Translations under genes and position numbers: made by a program
The notes under the pieces: generated by a model
The model's database searches: none
Told to the model about the DNA's origin: nothing
The model's input: the letters and a program-made list of their open reading frames with translations, nothing else
Shown here: in pieces, positions 34,491 to 42,657 of the stretch
How positions within the stretch are numbered: position 1 is the stretch's first letter
How the letters are laid out: the number at the start of each line of letters is the position of its first letter
Origin: Mariniphaga sp963747515
Lineage (GTDB): Bacteria; Bacteroidota; Bacteroidia; Bacteroidales; Prolixibacteraceae
DNA: 64,000 nucleotides
Reading direction: 5' to 3'
NCBI GenBank assembly: GCA_963747515.1
Contig: CAVVFN010000008.1
Location: 744,001-808,000 of the forward strand

Positions 34491-35534
34491 TTATTTAGTG
34501 TTCTGTTTGTAATATTTAATCATTTTGGGAATGATTTCAGCGATATCCCCTGTAATCACGTAATCGGCTATGGAATTAATCGGAGCTTCAGGATCGGTGT
34601 TGATTGCAATAATCTGGGCCGATTGTTCCATGCCGGCGCGGTGCTGAATTTGTCCCGAAATTCCACAGGCTATATAAAGTTTGGGTCGCACCGTTAAACC
34701 TGTTTGCCCGATTTGCCTGTCATGTTCGACATAACCGGCATCAATAGCAGCACGCGATGCTCCCACTTCTCCCCCAAGCACTTCTGCCAACTGGTGAAGC
34801 AGTTTAAAATTCTCTTTTGAGCCAACCCCATATCCCCCTGCAACAATTATCGGAGAACCTTTTATGTTCAGTTTACTTTTTTCAACGTGCCTGTCTATAA
34901 TTTCAACCACAAAATCGGTATCGCTGATATATTTAGAAACATCAAGGTTAACTACTTTACCCTTATAATTTGGGTCGAGAATATTTTTCTTCATCACACC
35001 TTCGCGAACGGTAGCCATTTGTGGCCGGCAATCGGGATTAATAATGGTTGCAATGATATTACCACCAAAAGCAGGACGTATCTGGTACAACAGGTTTTCA
35101 TAGTCTTTACCCGCTTTTTTATCGGAATGACTGCCAATTTCGAGGCTGGTACAGTCGGCAGTTAAACCACTGTGCAAAGCCGAAGATACTCTGGGTCCGA
35201 GATCACGGCCAATGGAAGTAGCCCCCATCAGGGCTATCTGAGGTTGTTGTTCTTTAAACAAAGTCACCACAACTGCTGTATGCGGAAGAGTCTGGTAGGG
35301 ATATAGTCTTTTATCATCAGCCAGATACAGGGTGTCAACACCGTAAGGGATAATTTGCCGGGCAATGTTGCCAAGATTATCACCTGCTGCAACTGCTTCC
35401 AGTTTACAGTTCAGTTCATTTGCCAGCGTTCTTCCTTTTGTCAGCAATTCCTCGCTTACTTCAGCCACCTGGCCGTCTTCCATTTCGCAATAAACAAATA
35501 CGTTATTCATATTTCTTACTATTTCTAAAAACAA
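34491..35534 (-). CDS. etfA: Electron transfer flavoprotein subunit alpha
   Basis: A 347-residue ETF alpha/FixB protein. The N-terminal ETF domain starts NNVFVYCEMEDGQVAEVSEE; the C-terminal FAD-binding domain has GYGVGSKENF, GASRAAIDAGYV, QIGQTGLTVRPKLYIACGIS and AINTDPEAPINSIADYVITG, the family signature. It pairs with the beta subunit to carry electrons from the acyl-CoA dehydrogenase. Stop of the beta gene and start of this gene are adjacent. Confidence 0.95.
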   Translation of the reverse strand: MFLEIVRNMNNVFVYCEMEDGQVAEVSEELLTKGRTLANELNCKLEAVAAGDNLGNIARQIIPYGVDTLYLADDKRLYPYQTLPHTAVVVTLFKEQQPQIALMGATSIGRDLGPRVSSALHSGLTADCTSLEIGSHSDKKAGKDYENLLYQIRPAFGGNIIATIINPDCRPQMATVREGVMKKNILDPNYKGKVVNLDVSKYISDTDFVVEIIDRHVEKSKLNIKGSPIIVAGGYGVGSKENFKLLHQLAEVLGGEVGASRAAIDAGYVEHDRQIGQTGLTVRPKLYIACGISGQIQHRAGMEQSAQIIAINTDPEAPINSIADYVITGDIAEIIPKMIKYYKQNTK

Positions 35535-36410
35535 CTACCCAATGGTATGACTTTTAATGAGCTCAATCATCATGTTTTCAATTTCTGCATCAGTATCTGA
35601 GATAACCTTCGAATCTTTTGCCTGGAGCACTACATTCTCAATGGTTTTAACTTTTGTAGGTGAACCGGTCAGTCCCAGCTGTGAAGCATCGGTTTCAATA
35701 TCGTTTACTGTCCATTCTGGTATATTCAGATCGGGCCGGTTGTTATAAAGTTGGGTATAATCTTCGTTTTCCTTCTGAAGCTCAGTAACAGTTTTTGCCC
35801 GTTTGTATTTCATTAATAATTTGGCATTTCTTACTCTGCATTCCGGAGCGGTTCCGTTGACAGTTATTACAAGCGGCAGTTTACACTTCACCGTTTCCAC
35901 TCCGCGATCGAGTCGGCGTTTCAAAACAATGGTATCCTTTATTATTTCCTTCACCTCTTCCACATAAGTTACCTGGAGCATATTCATTTTCTCAGCCACC
36001 TGTGGCCCCACCTGGGCAGTATCGCCATCAATAGCCTGACGTCCGGCAACGATGAGGTCAATCTTCCCCATTTTTTTTAGTGCCTGACTGATGGCATATG
36101 ATGTAGCCAATGTGTCAGAACCTGCAAAAGCCCTGTCGGTCAGTAATATTCCTCCATCGCCTCCCCGGAATAATCCTTCGCGAATAATTTCAGCAGCACG
36201 AACCGGCCCCATGGTCAAAATTTTCACTGTCGTTCCCGGAAACCGATCCTTGATGCGTAATGCCTGCTCAAGGGCATTCAAATCTTCAGGATTAAATATC
36301 GCAGGAAGCACAGCCCGATTAACAGTACCATCGGCTTTCATGGCATCTTTGCCAACATTCCGGGTGTCGGGAACCTGTTTGGCCAAAACAATAATGTTGT
36401 AAGCTTTCAT
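35535..36410 (-). CDS. etfB: Electron transfer flavoprotein subunit beta
   Basis: About 291 residues from the ATG at 36410 (MKAYNIIVLAKQVPDTRNVG), which matches the usual ETF beta start; the longer open frame to 36476 would add an unlikely basic tail. Features: KQVPDT, NPEDLNALEQALRI, the AMP-binding region DLIVAGRQAIDGDTAQVGP and the C-terminal stretch. First gene of the etfB-etfA-acd unit. Confidence 0.95.
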   Translation of the reverse strand: MKAYNIIVLAKQVPDTRNVGKDAMKADGTVNRAVLPAIFNPEDLNALEQALRIKDRFPGTTVKILTMGPVRAAEIIREGLFRGGDGGILLTDRAFAGSDTLATSYAISQALKKMGKIDLIVAGRQAIDGDTAQVGPQVAEKMNMLQVTYVEEVKEIIKDTIVLKRRLDRGVETVKCKLPLVITVNGTAPECRVRNAKLLMKYKRAKTVTELQKENEDYTQLYNNRPDLNIPEWTVNDIETDASQLGLTGSPTKVKTIENVVLQAKDSKVISDTDAEIENMMIELIKSHTIG

Positions 36411-36917
36411 CTTATTAAAAATTAACTTCTTTAGTTTACGGCGGAACTTATATATGCTGTTCACTACCCTTTCCAAACAGAAAACTGTTCCTGTTCGTCA
36501 AAAATATTCCAGATTGATGTTTTGTAAAACCTTTCTGTAATTCTCCCTCATTTGAAAAAATTGTCTCCCTTTTTTCCAAGAAGGCATCAAATATAGATAT
36601 TGAACCGAAAGAAATCAAAACCAAAAAAAAAACAAGGAGGTAATCTGCACGATTTAAAAACATAAAAAGGCCCCTTTCCGAACCAGGAAGAAATGAAAAA
36701 AAAGAGCTTCAAGGCTCTAATAATATTAGCATTAAAACAATTCAACCGATAATTCCAAAGTTTTTAAAAAAAATCATGAATTCCCATTTATTTAGAATTG
36801 GTATAATTAAATATCCTTCAACAACGACAAAAAAAAAAGATACACTCACCTAAAAAAATCAGAATTATATAAAATGCAAAACTGCAAAGGGAAAAGGCTT
36901 TGCAAAAGAGATCGGGT

Positions 36918-36945
36918 AGGAGGAAAATAAAGTAGTTTTCCTCCT
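36918..36945. repeat. Hairpin after the small-ORF locus
   Basis: Arms AGGAGGAAAA / TTTTCCTCCT (10 bp, perfect) with an eight-base loop, 21 bases after the second small-ORF stop (minus strand). It lacks a T-run, so it may be a stability hairpin or weak terminator. Confidence 0.5.
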
Positions 36946-36966
36946 CTCGGAAAAGTGAAATGATAC

Positions 36967-37133
36967 TTATTTATTAATCTGAACTTCAGCTTTTGTGCCT
37001 CCCGGGCGGGAGTTTTGCTTACTTTTATGTGAGCTGATTTCACACGTGCACCATTCACTCCGTTCCTTTTTCACAGATCCAGGTTGCCCAGCTTACCACC
37101 TCCTCCATCGAAGATGTTTTTGATTTTTGTCAT
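36967..37133 (-). pseudogene. Small-ORF locus, about 55 codons in two overlapping frames
   Basis: ATG at 37133 starts a 20-codon frame (MTKIKNIFDGGGGKLGNLDL) that stops at 37073-37071. A second frame, shifted by -1, begins with GTG at 37074 and continues 35 codons (starting VKKERSEWCTCEISSHKS, ending GGTKAEVQINK) to a stop at 36967-36969. Read together with a -1 shift they form a plausible 55-residue basic peptide, followed by a hairpin. It could be a single small gene with a sequence error or real frameshift, or two overlapping peptides. I do not recognise the family. Confidence 0.4.
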
Positions 37134-37480
37134 AGTTTTATTTTTAAGTTATTTATATTGTCTAAATGTACAAAGGAAGTATTACAGGCGTGTAATTCGC
37201 GGCACCGTTTTCTTTCAATTGAAGGGTTATTTCACTTCCGTCTTCATCCTTTATCGCACAGAGATAGCGAAGGGATAGCGTAGAGATGGAAGTGACACAG
37301 GCTGTGGGTGAAGAGTAGGGCAGTTTATGTTGAGGATTGTCCCGCCAGGCGTTATCTTCGCTATGCTCCGACTGGTTGTTGCGCTGATGCGGGATTTTCG
37401 CAGGATGCAGATCCAGGAGAATGGCTGAACAGACTTTCACCACCGTTATTTCCCATGCACGGCATATCACCAAAAAAAAA

Positions 37481-37506
37481 GGCATCTTAAAAAGATGCCT
37501 TTTTTT
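37481..37506. terminator. Rho-independent terminator after sigma-factor operon
   Basis: Stem GGCATCTT / AAGATGCC with a tetraloop of A residues, flanked by an A-run on the left and T-run on the right, so it functions in both directions. For leftward transcription it ends the sigma factor/small-protein unit, 17 bases past the last stop. Confidence 0.8.
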
Positions 37507-37522
37507 TAAAAGAATAATTTTT

Positions 37523-37765
37523 TTAGTTGGTAATTAATTCAATCTGCCCTGTGGAATTGCTATTCAATACCTCGTAAGAATTAGCAAAATCCATTATCTT
37601 TCTTATTGATCCGGCAGAAGGAGAAAACTTTGCATTTTCATCTGAACCTGTTAAGAAATTCTGTGAATTTAAATCAATGTATTTGATTTGGTGTACAGAG
37701 AATTTTTTAACAAAGAAAACTAATGTAGACCATTTTTTCATAGGCGCTGTATATATTAAGTTCAT
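37523..37765 (-). CDS. Conserved small protein downstream of ECF sigma factor
   Basis: An 80-residue soluble protein (start could be Met9). Its C-terminus, SIRKIMDFANSYEVLNSNST followed by GQIELITN, follows the pattern of small Bacteroidota proteins that end in a FA-x-SYEVL...E-x-x-x-N motif and are commonly encoded directly after an ECF sigma factor. It begins 47 bases after the sigma gene and ends just before a strong terminator, so the two form an operon. Function unknown; an anti-sigma or regulatory partner is conceivable, but it has no membrane helix or zinc-binding motif of known anti-sigma factors. Confidence 0.6.
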   Translation of the reverse strand: MNLIYTAPMKKWSTLVFFVKKFSVHQIKYIDLNSQNFLTGSDENAKFSPSAGSIRKIMDFANSYEVLNSNSTGQIELITN

Positions 37766-37812
37766 AATATATTAAAAACGCCTTTGACCCTTGCTTATTG
37801 TGTTAACAAAAG

Positions 37813-38406
37813 TTAAATACGGGTTAAGATAAGATTTTTTTGTCTTATAAGTTTTCGAAGATTTATAAGAGCATAGCGCATTCTCCCTAAGGCAGTATTT
37901 ATGCTTACTCCAGTCTGATCGGCAATCTCTTTAAAACTCATATCCATATAATGCCGCATATAAATAACCTGCTGCTGATCGTCGGGAAGTTCTTTTATCA
38001 ATTCTTTCACCTCATTCAAAATCTGGCTGTTCACCATTTGATCTTCAATGGTTTCTTCCGAGAATTTGTGTGAATTGAAAACATCTACTTCCATGCTGTC
38101 GTTAGAAACAGTCCCCTGGAGCTTTTCCTTCCTGAAATGATCGATGATAAGATTATGAGAAATACGTAAAACCCAGGAAATAAACTTACCGTTTTCCACA
38201 TATTTACCACGTTTCAGCGAGCGAATTACCTTGATGAATGTTTCCTGAAAAATATCTTCCGCCAACTCCTGATTTTTTACGATCAGCAAAATATAGGAAT
38301 ATACTCTATTTTTATGACGATGAATTAATACCTCAAGGGAACTTTGATCGCCTTCGATAAATTTTTGAACGAGTTCATTATCGTTCAGTTCATTCACTTT
38401 GAACAT
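37813..38406 (-). CDS. ECF-type RNA polymerase sigma factor
   Basis: A 197-residue sigma-70 family factor. Region 2 spans about 10-85 (FIEGDQSSLEVLIHRHKNRVY, then the -10 recognition helix around ELAEDIFQETFIKVI) and region 4 spans about 130-185 (LPDDQQQVIYMRHYMDMSFK with an HTH in EIADQTGVSINTALGRMRYA). No region 1.1 or 3, as usual for ECF. It is first in a two-gene unit with the small protein downstream and is divergent from uvrA. Confidence 0.93.
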   Translation of the reverse strand: MFKVNELNDNELVQKFIEGDQSSLEVLIHRHKNRVYSYILLIVKNQELAEDIFQETFIKVIRSLKRGKYVENGKFISWVLRISHNLIIDHFRKEKLQGTVSNDSMEVDVFNSHKFSEETIEDQMVNSQILNEVKELIKELPDDQQQVIYMRHYMDMSFKEIADQTGVSINTALGRMRYALINLRKLIRQKNLILTRI

Positions 38407-38494
38407 TACCTTCTATTTAATTGTAAACAAAAAGTAAAATTTTCCCGATAGGCGTCTAATTTAAATTGATGTAAATGTTAGTAAAACTATTTAT

Positions 38495-38502
38495 TAATTT
38501 TG
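38495..38502 (+). promoter_or_regulatory. Putative uvrA promoter -7 element
   Basis: TAATTTTG matches TAnnTTTG, 72 bases before the uvrA ATG. A 12-codon leader frame (MKLFTEINKHFS) starts shortly downstream at 38514. No clear -33 box. Confidence 0.4.
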
Positions 38503-38574
38503 TGCGGGTAAAAATGAAACTTTTTACTGAAATAAACAAACATTTTTCATAATTAATAACCATTTCATCTTTTC

Positions 38575-41373
38575 ATGCCAAAAGAAAAAATAAGTAAATA
38601 CATCGAAATCCATCGTGCAAGGGTACATAATCTTAAAAACGTCAGTCTAAATATCCCTCTGAATCATTTTATTGTTGTCACCGGAGTTTCTGGTTCGGGA
38701 AAATCTTCCTTAGCCTTCGACACTTTGTTTGCCGAAGGCCAGCGCAGATACGTAGAAAGCCTGTCATCCTATGCGCGTCAATTCCTTGGCCGGATCAATA
38801 AACCTGAAGTTGATTACATTAAAGGTATTCCACCTGCCATTGCCATCGAACAGAAGGTAAATACCCGAAACCCCCGCTCTACAGTAGGAACTTCTACAGA
38901 AATTTATGATTATCTGAAACTGCTGTATGCACGCATAGGCAAAACATTTTCACCCCTCTCTGGGAAGGAGGTTTCACGGCATGCCGTATCTGATGTGGTA
39001 GATTTCATTACATCCTTTTCGCAAAATACCCATGCAATGATTCTTTCTCCTTTAACATTAAACAAGGGAAGAACGCTTTTTCAGGAAGCTGAATTGCTAA
39101 GGCAAAATGGATTTTCACGGCTCGAGAAAGATGAAGAAGTAGTAAGGATTGATGAGTTGCTGGCTACATCAGATGAAACATTCTGCAACGGCAGCTGCAA
39201 TATAGTTATTGACCGGGTGATGATCCAATCAGATGAAGAAACCCAAAGCAGGATAGCCGACTCCGTGCAAACAGCTTTTTTTGAAGGTCAGGGAAAATGT
39301 ACAGTTAAAATCTTTTCAGAAGAAAAAAAAATACAAAATCATTTTTCAAACCAGTTCGAAACCGATGGGATAGTATTTGAAGAACCTTCTGTTCATATGT
39401 TCAGTTTTAATAATCCGGTAGGTGCCTGTCCCACTTGCGAAGGGTATGGAAAAGTTATTGGTATCGACGAGGATCTTGTTATCCCAAACAAATCCCTTTC
39501 CATTTATCAGGATGCAGTAGCCTGTTGGCGCGGTGAAAAAATGAGTCAATGGAAAGATAGCCTCATTTACTCAGCAGATAAGTTTCATTTTCCTATACAT
39601 AAACCTTATTATGATTTAACCAACGACCAAAAGTCACTGCTTTGGACAGGCAATCAATATTTCGAAGGGTTAAACCTTTTTTTTAAACACCTGGAAGAAA
39701 ACAGCTACAAAATCCAGTACCGCGTCATGTTATCGCGTTACCGCGGGAAAACCACATGTCCGGAGTGCAGAGGAACCCGATTAAAAAAAGAGGCAGGTTA
39801 TGTAAAAGTTACCGGTAAGTCGCTTCAGGAACTTGTATTAATGCCCATATCGGAACTGAAAATGTTTTTTGAAACAATAAAACTTGAAAACCATGACTTT
39901 GAAATTGCCAAACGTATCCTTCTTGAAATTAAAAGCCGTCTGTCTTTTCTAAGTGATGTGGGCTTAGGTTATCTTACCCTGAACAGGTTGTCGTCCACAC
40001 TCTCGGGGGGCGAGTCGCAGCGGATTAATCTGGCTACCTCACTGGGAAGCAGCCTGGTTGGGTCACTCTATATTTTAGATGAACCCAGCATCGGCCTTCA
40101 TTCACGCGACACGCGGCGTTTAATTCATGTACTGAGAAAATTGCAACAAATGGGCAACACTGTATTTGTAGTGGAACATGACGAAGAAATCATACGTGCT
40201 GCCGATCAGGTTATTGATATTGGGCCATTTGCCGGCCAGCATGGCGGGGAAATTGTATTCCAGGGCACGCATGAAGAACTTAAACTGAAACCTGAGAGCC
40301 TGACCACAAAGTATCTTACAGGAATTGAAAAAATTGAAGTCCCAAAGCAACGCCGTAAATGGAATAATTTCATTGAAATAACCGGTGCCCGGGAGAATAA
40401 TCTGAAAAACCTGTCCGTTATATTTCCTCTCAATACACTCACTGTTGTAACTGGAGTAAGCGGTTCAGGCAAATCTTCCCTGGTTTCAAAAATCCTATTT
40501 CCTGCCCTGACCAAATTGCTTGGTGGTTATGGAGAACGTACCGGCCACCACGACACCATAAAAGGAGACTTCAGCATGATTTCTGCTGTGGAATTTATTG
40601 ACCAAAATCCCATTGGAAAATCTTCACGATCAAACCCGGTAACCTATCTTAAAGCATATGATGAGATACGAAAGCTGTATGCCGATCAACAGGCTGCCAA
40701 AATTCAAGGCCTGAAACCGTCCCATTTTTCATTTAATGTAGACGGAGGACGTTGCGATGAATGTCAGGGAGAAGGAACCATTAAAGTTGAAATGCAGTTT
40801 CTTGCCGATGTTTACCTTTTATGTGAAAGCTGCGGAGGTAAACGCTTTAAAGAAGATATCCTGGATGTACATTACAAACAGAAAAGCATTGATGACATTC
40901 TGAACCTGACCGTCAACCAGGCATTGGAATTATTTTCTTCCGAAAAATCATCTACTGAAAAAAAAATAATAAAACGATTGCACCCTTTGCAGGATGTAGG
41001 TCTGGGATATATCAAACTGGGGCAGTCGTCAAGTACCCTTTCCGGAGGGGAAAGCCAGCGGGTAAAACTGGCATCCTTTCTCGCACTGGAGAAAAATTCC
41101 CCTACACTGTTCATTTTTGATGAACCCACTACCGGGCTTCATTTCCATGACATCAGAAAATTGCTCGATTCATTCAATGCACTTATTTCAAGAGGACATT
41201 CTATAATAATCATAGAGCATAATCTTGATGTTATCAAATCGGCCGACTGGATCTTAGATCTTGGACCGGAAGGCGGTGATGAAGGGGGCAATTTGGTTTT
41301 TGCCGGTACACCTGAAGACCTCATTCAAAAAAAAGAATCCTATACGGGCAGAGCTTTGAAAGAAAAGTTGTAA
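38575..41373 (+). CDS. uvrA: Excinuclease ABC subunit UvrA
   Basis: A 932-residue DNA-damage recognition ATPase. Two ABC modules: first Walker A GVSGSGKSSLAFDTLFAEGQ near residue 37, first signature STLSGGESQRINLA near 475, second Walker A GVSGSGKSSLVSKI near 628 and second signature STLSGGESQRVKLA near 820. Zinc-binding cysteines are visible in GACPTCEG, TTCPECRG, GGRCDECQGEG and LLCESCGG. The sequence after LLYARIG lacks the CPxC of many UvrAs (reads KTFSPLSGKEVS), a variation also common in Bacteroidota. It acts in nucleotide excision repair with UvrB; uvrB is not in the window. The start codon lies 168 bases from the divergent sigma gene. Confidence 0.95.
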   Translation: MPKEKISKYIEIHRARVHNLKNVSLNIPLNHFIVVTGVSGSGKSSLAFDTLFAEGQRRYVESLSSYARQFLGRINKPEVDYIKGIPPAIAIEQKVNTRNPRSTVGTSTEIYDYLKLLYARIGKTFSPLSGKEVSRHAVSDVVDFITSFSQNTHAMILSPLTLNKGRTLFQEAELLRQNGFSRLEKDEEVVRIDELLATSDETFCNGSCNIVIDRVMIQSDEETQSRIADSVQTAFFEGQGKCTVKIFSEEKKIQNHFSNQFETDGIVFEEPSVHMFSFNNPVGACPTCEGYGKVIGIDEDLVIPNKSLSIYQDAVACWRGEKMSQWKDSLIYSADKFHFPIHKPYYDLTNDQKSLLWTGNQYFEGLNLFFKHLEENSYKIQYRVMLSRYRGKTTCPECRGTRLKKEAGYVKVTGKSLQELVLMPISELKMFFETIKLENHDFEIAKRILLEIKSRLSFLSDVGLGYLTLNRLSSTLSGGESQRINLATSLGSSLVGSLYILDEPSIGLHSRDTRRLIHVLRKLQQMGNTVFVVEHDEEIIRAADQVIDIGPFAGQHGGEIVFQGTHEELKLKPESLTTKYLTGIEKIEVPKQRRKWNNFIEITGARENNLKNLSVIFPLNTLTVVTGVSGSGKSSLVSKILFPALTKLLGGYGERTGHHDTIKGDFSMISAVEFIDQNPIGKSSRSNPVTYLKAYDEIRKLYADQQAAKIQGLKPSHFSFNVDGGRCDECQGEGTIKVEMQFLADVYLLCESCGGKRFKEDILDVHYKQKSIDDILNLTVNQALELFSSEKSSTEKKIIKRLHPLQDVGLGYIKLGQSSSTLSGGESQRVKLASFLALEKNSPTLFIFDEPTTGLHFHDIRKLLDSFNALISRGHSIIIIEHNLDVIKSADWILDLGPEGGDEGGNLVFAGTPEDLIQKKESYTGRALKEKL

Positions 41374-41396
41374 TTTCTGGTAAAAATTTTAATCGT

Positions 41397-41404
41397 TAAT
41401 TTTG
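41397..41404 (+). promoter_or_regulatory. Putative pirin promoter -7 element
   Basis: TAATTTTG matches TAnnTTTG and ends only six bases before the pirin ATG at 41411, implying a leaderless or very short-leader transcript. It lies 24 bases after the uvrA stop. Confidence 0.5.
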
Positions 41405-41410
41405 CCTGTT

Positions 41411-42448
41411 ATGTACAACAAATTAATCAGTAACATTAAGCCACTGGGGTTTGCCTGGGAAACCAGCGATCCCTTTTTATTTTGCGTTCATCATCTCGAC
41501 AATTATCCGGCGGGAAATGAACATTTGGGCCCTGCTGCCTCTTTGAAAGGAAGAAACCTGGGGCAGGATTTTACAAAAAAAGACGGATGGCGTATGTATC
41601 ATGGTGACGTAGTTCCCGGTTTCCCTGCTCACCCACACCGGGGATTTGAAACCGTTACAATTGTTTTAAAAGGTTTTGTGGATCATTCCGATTCCCATGG
41701 AGCTTCAGGCAGATATGGGAACGGTGATGTACAATGGATGACAGCAGGGGCAGGATTGCAGCATTCTGAAATGTTTCCACTGCTGAAAAAAGATGAAAAA
41801 AACCCACTTGAACTGTTTCAAATCTGGCTAAACCTTCCTGAAAAGAAAAAGTTTGCAGACCCTTTTTACATCATGCTCTGGGATGAGAACATTCCGGTAT
41901 TAACGCTGGGCGATGCCAGCAACAGAAAAACAGAAATTACTTTGATTGCCGGTGAACTGGAAGGCACCAAAGCACCTGCTCCCGCTCCTGATTCATGGGC
42001 TGCCGATCCGAATAATGAAGTTGGCATCTGGCTTATAAAAATGGAACCGCACGCACAGTGGATTATCCCTGCCGCTTCGCTGGAAATCAATCGGACACTT
42101 TATTTTTATAGTGGTAATGAAATAACTGTTGCAGGAATTAAAGTTAAACCATATCATTCGCTTGACCTGCTTGCCGAAGAATCCATAATTCTGGAAAACA
42201 GCAGCCAGGATGCCTCTCTTTTGCTGCTCCAGGGAAAGCCAATTAATGAACCGGTAGTGCAACATGGCCCATTTGTTATGAATACTTCTGATGAAATTTA
42301 CCAGGCTTTTACCGATTACCGGCAAACAGCCTTCGGAGGATGGCCATGGAAACGTCACGATAATACTCATGCTCCTGAAAAACCACGGTTTGCCAGGTAT
42401 GCCAACGGAAAAGAAATATTACCCGGAAATATACTGACCCAGCATTAA
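41411..42448 (+). CDS. Pirin family protein
   Basis: About 345 residues; a bicupin with the metal site in the N-terminal cupin: PAHPHRGFETVTIVLKG gives two histidines, HSDSHGASGRYGNGDVQWMT the next, and GLQHSEM a His and Glu. Substrate segment LFQIWLNLP is typical. The C-terminal pirin_C domain holds HGPFVMNTSDEI. Family members act as quercetin 2,3-dioxygenase-like enzymes or redox sensors; the role here is unknown. The TTG at 41402 is a possible earlier start but lies in the -7 box, so ATG at 41411 is preferred. Confidence 0.9.
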   Translation: MYNKLISNIKPLGFAWETSDPFLFCVHHLDNYPAGNEHLGPAASLKGRNLGQDFTKKDGWRMYHGDVVPGFPAHPHRGFETVTIVLKGFVDHSDSHGASGRYGNGDVQWMTAGAGLQHSEMFPLLKKDEKNPLELFQIWLNLPEKKKFADPFYIMLWDENIPVLTLGDASNRKTEITLIAGELEGTKAPAPAPDSWAADPNNEVGIWLIKMEPHAQWIIPAASLEINRTLYFYSGNEITVAGIKVKPYHSLDLLAEESIILENSSQDASLLLLQGKPINEPVVQHGPFVMNTSDEIYQAFTDYRQTAFGGWPWKRHDNTHAPEKPRFARYANGKEILPGNILTQH

Positions 42449-42522
42449 TCACAGCTTTACAAACAACTTCTATCTTTTTCCGATAGTTATTTATAATTAC
42501 CTCTCCTCTACTCGGAACGACC

Positions 42523-42624
42523 ATGCAATACTTATTGTTGACTCTTACGTCCATAGCAACCTTTGCCCAAGCCCGTTTGCTTCACAAGGTGCTGATGGCG
42601 GATAAAATGAAGTACATTAAATAA
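42523..42624 (+). CDS. Possible 33-residue secreted peptide
   Basis: ATG at 42523 opens 33 codons beginning MQYLLLTLTSIATFAQA, which looks like a signal peptide, followed by a basic tail (RLLHKVLMADKMKYIK). It fills the space between pirin and the MATE gene. No family recognised; could equally be chance or a decayed gene. Confidence 0.2.
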   Translation: MQYLLLTLTSIATFAQARLLHKVLMADKMKYIK

Positions 42625-42657
42625 AGAGAAATGATTCGGTTGGCCGAAAGAAATCAT

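Larger units (their letters stand above)
36411..37522. other. Long intergenic region with small-ORF locus and hairpins
   Basis: About 1.1 kb without a standard gene. From left to right: AT-rich spacer, hairpins at 36884-36903 and 36918-36945, a frameshifted small-ORF locus (36967-37133), an unusually GC-rich block (about 37180-37470) and a strong bidirectional terminator (37481-37506). A 107-codon minus-strand frame across the GC-rich block starts inside that terminator and is not convincing as a gene, though its end (KDEDGSEITLQLKENG) looks protein-like. Confidence 0.5.

Noticed and set aside
36448..36663. A 71-codon minus-strand frame upstream of etfB
   Set aside because: Overlaps the etfB leader, no recognisable family, and low-complexity composition.
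36846..37058. A 70-codon minus-strand frame overlapping the small-ORF locus
   Set aside because: It runs through a hairpin and reads less naturally than the frame ending GGTKAEVQINK at 36967.
37162..37485. A 107-codon minus-strand frame over the GC-rich block
   Set aside because: It starts inside a terminator hairpin and has no recognisable fold, although its end looks protein-like; kept only as part of the intergenic note.
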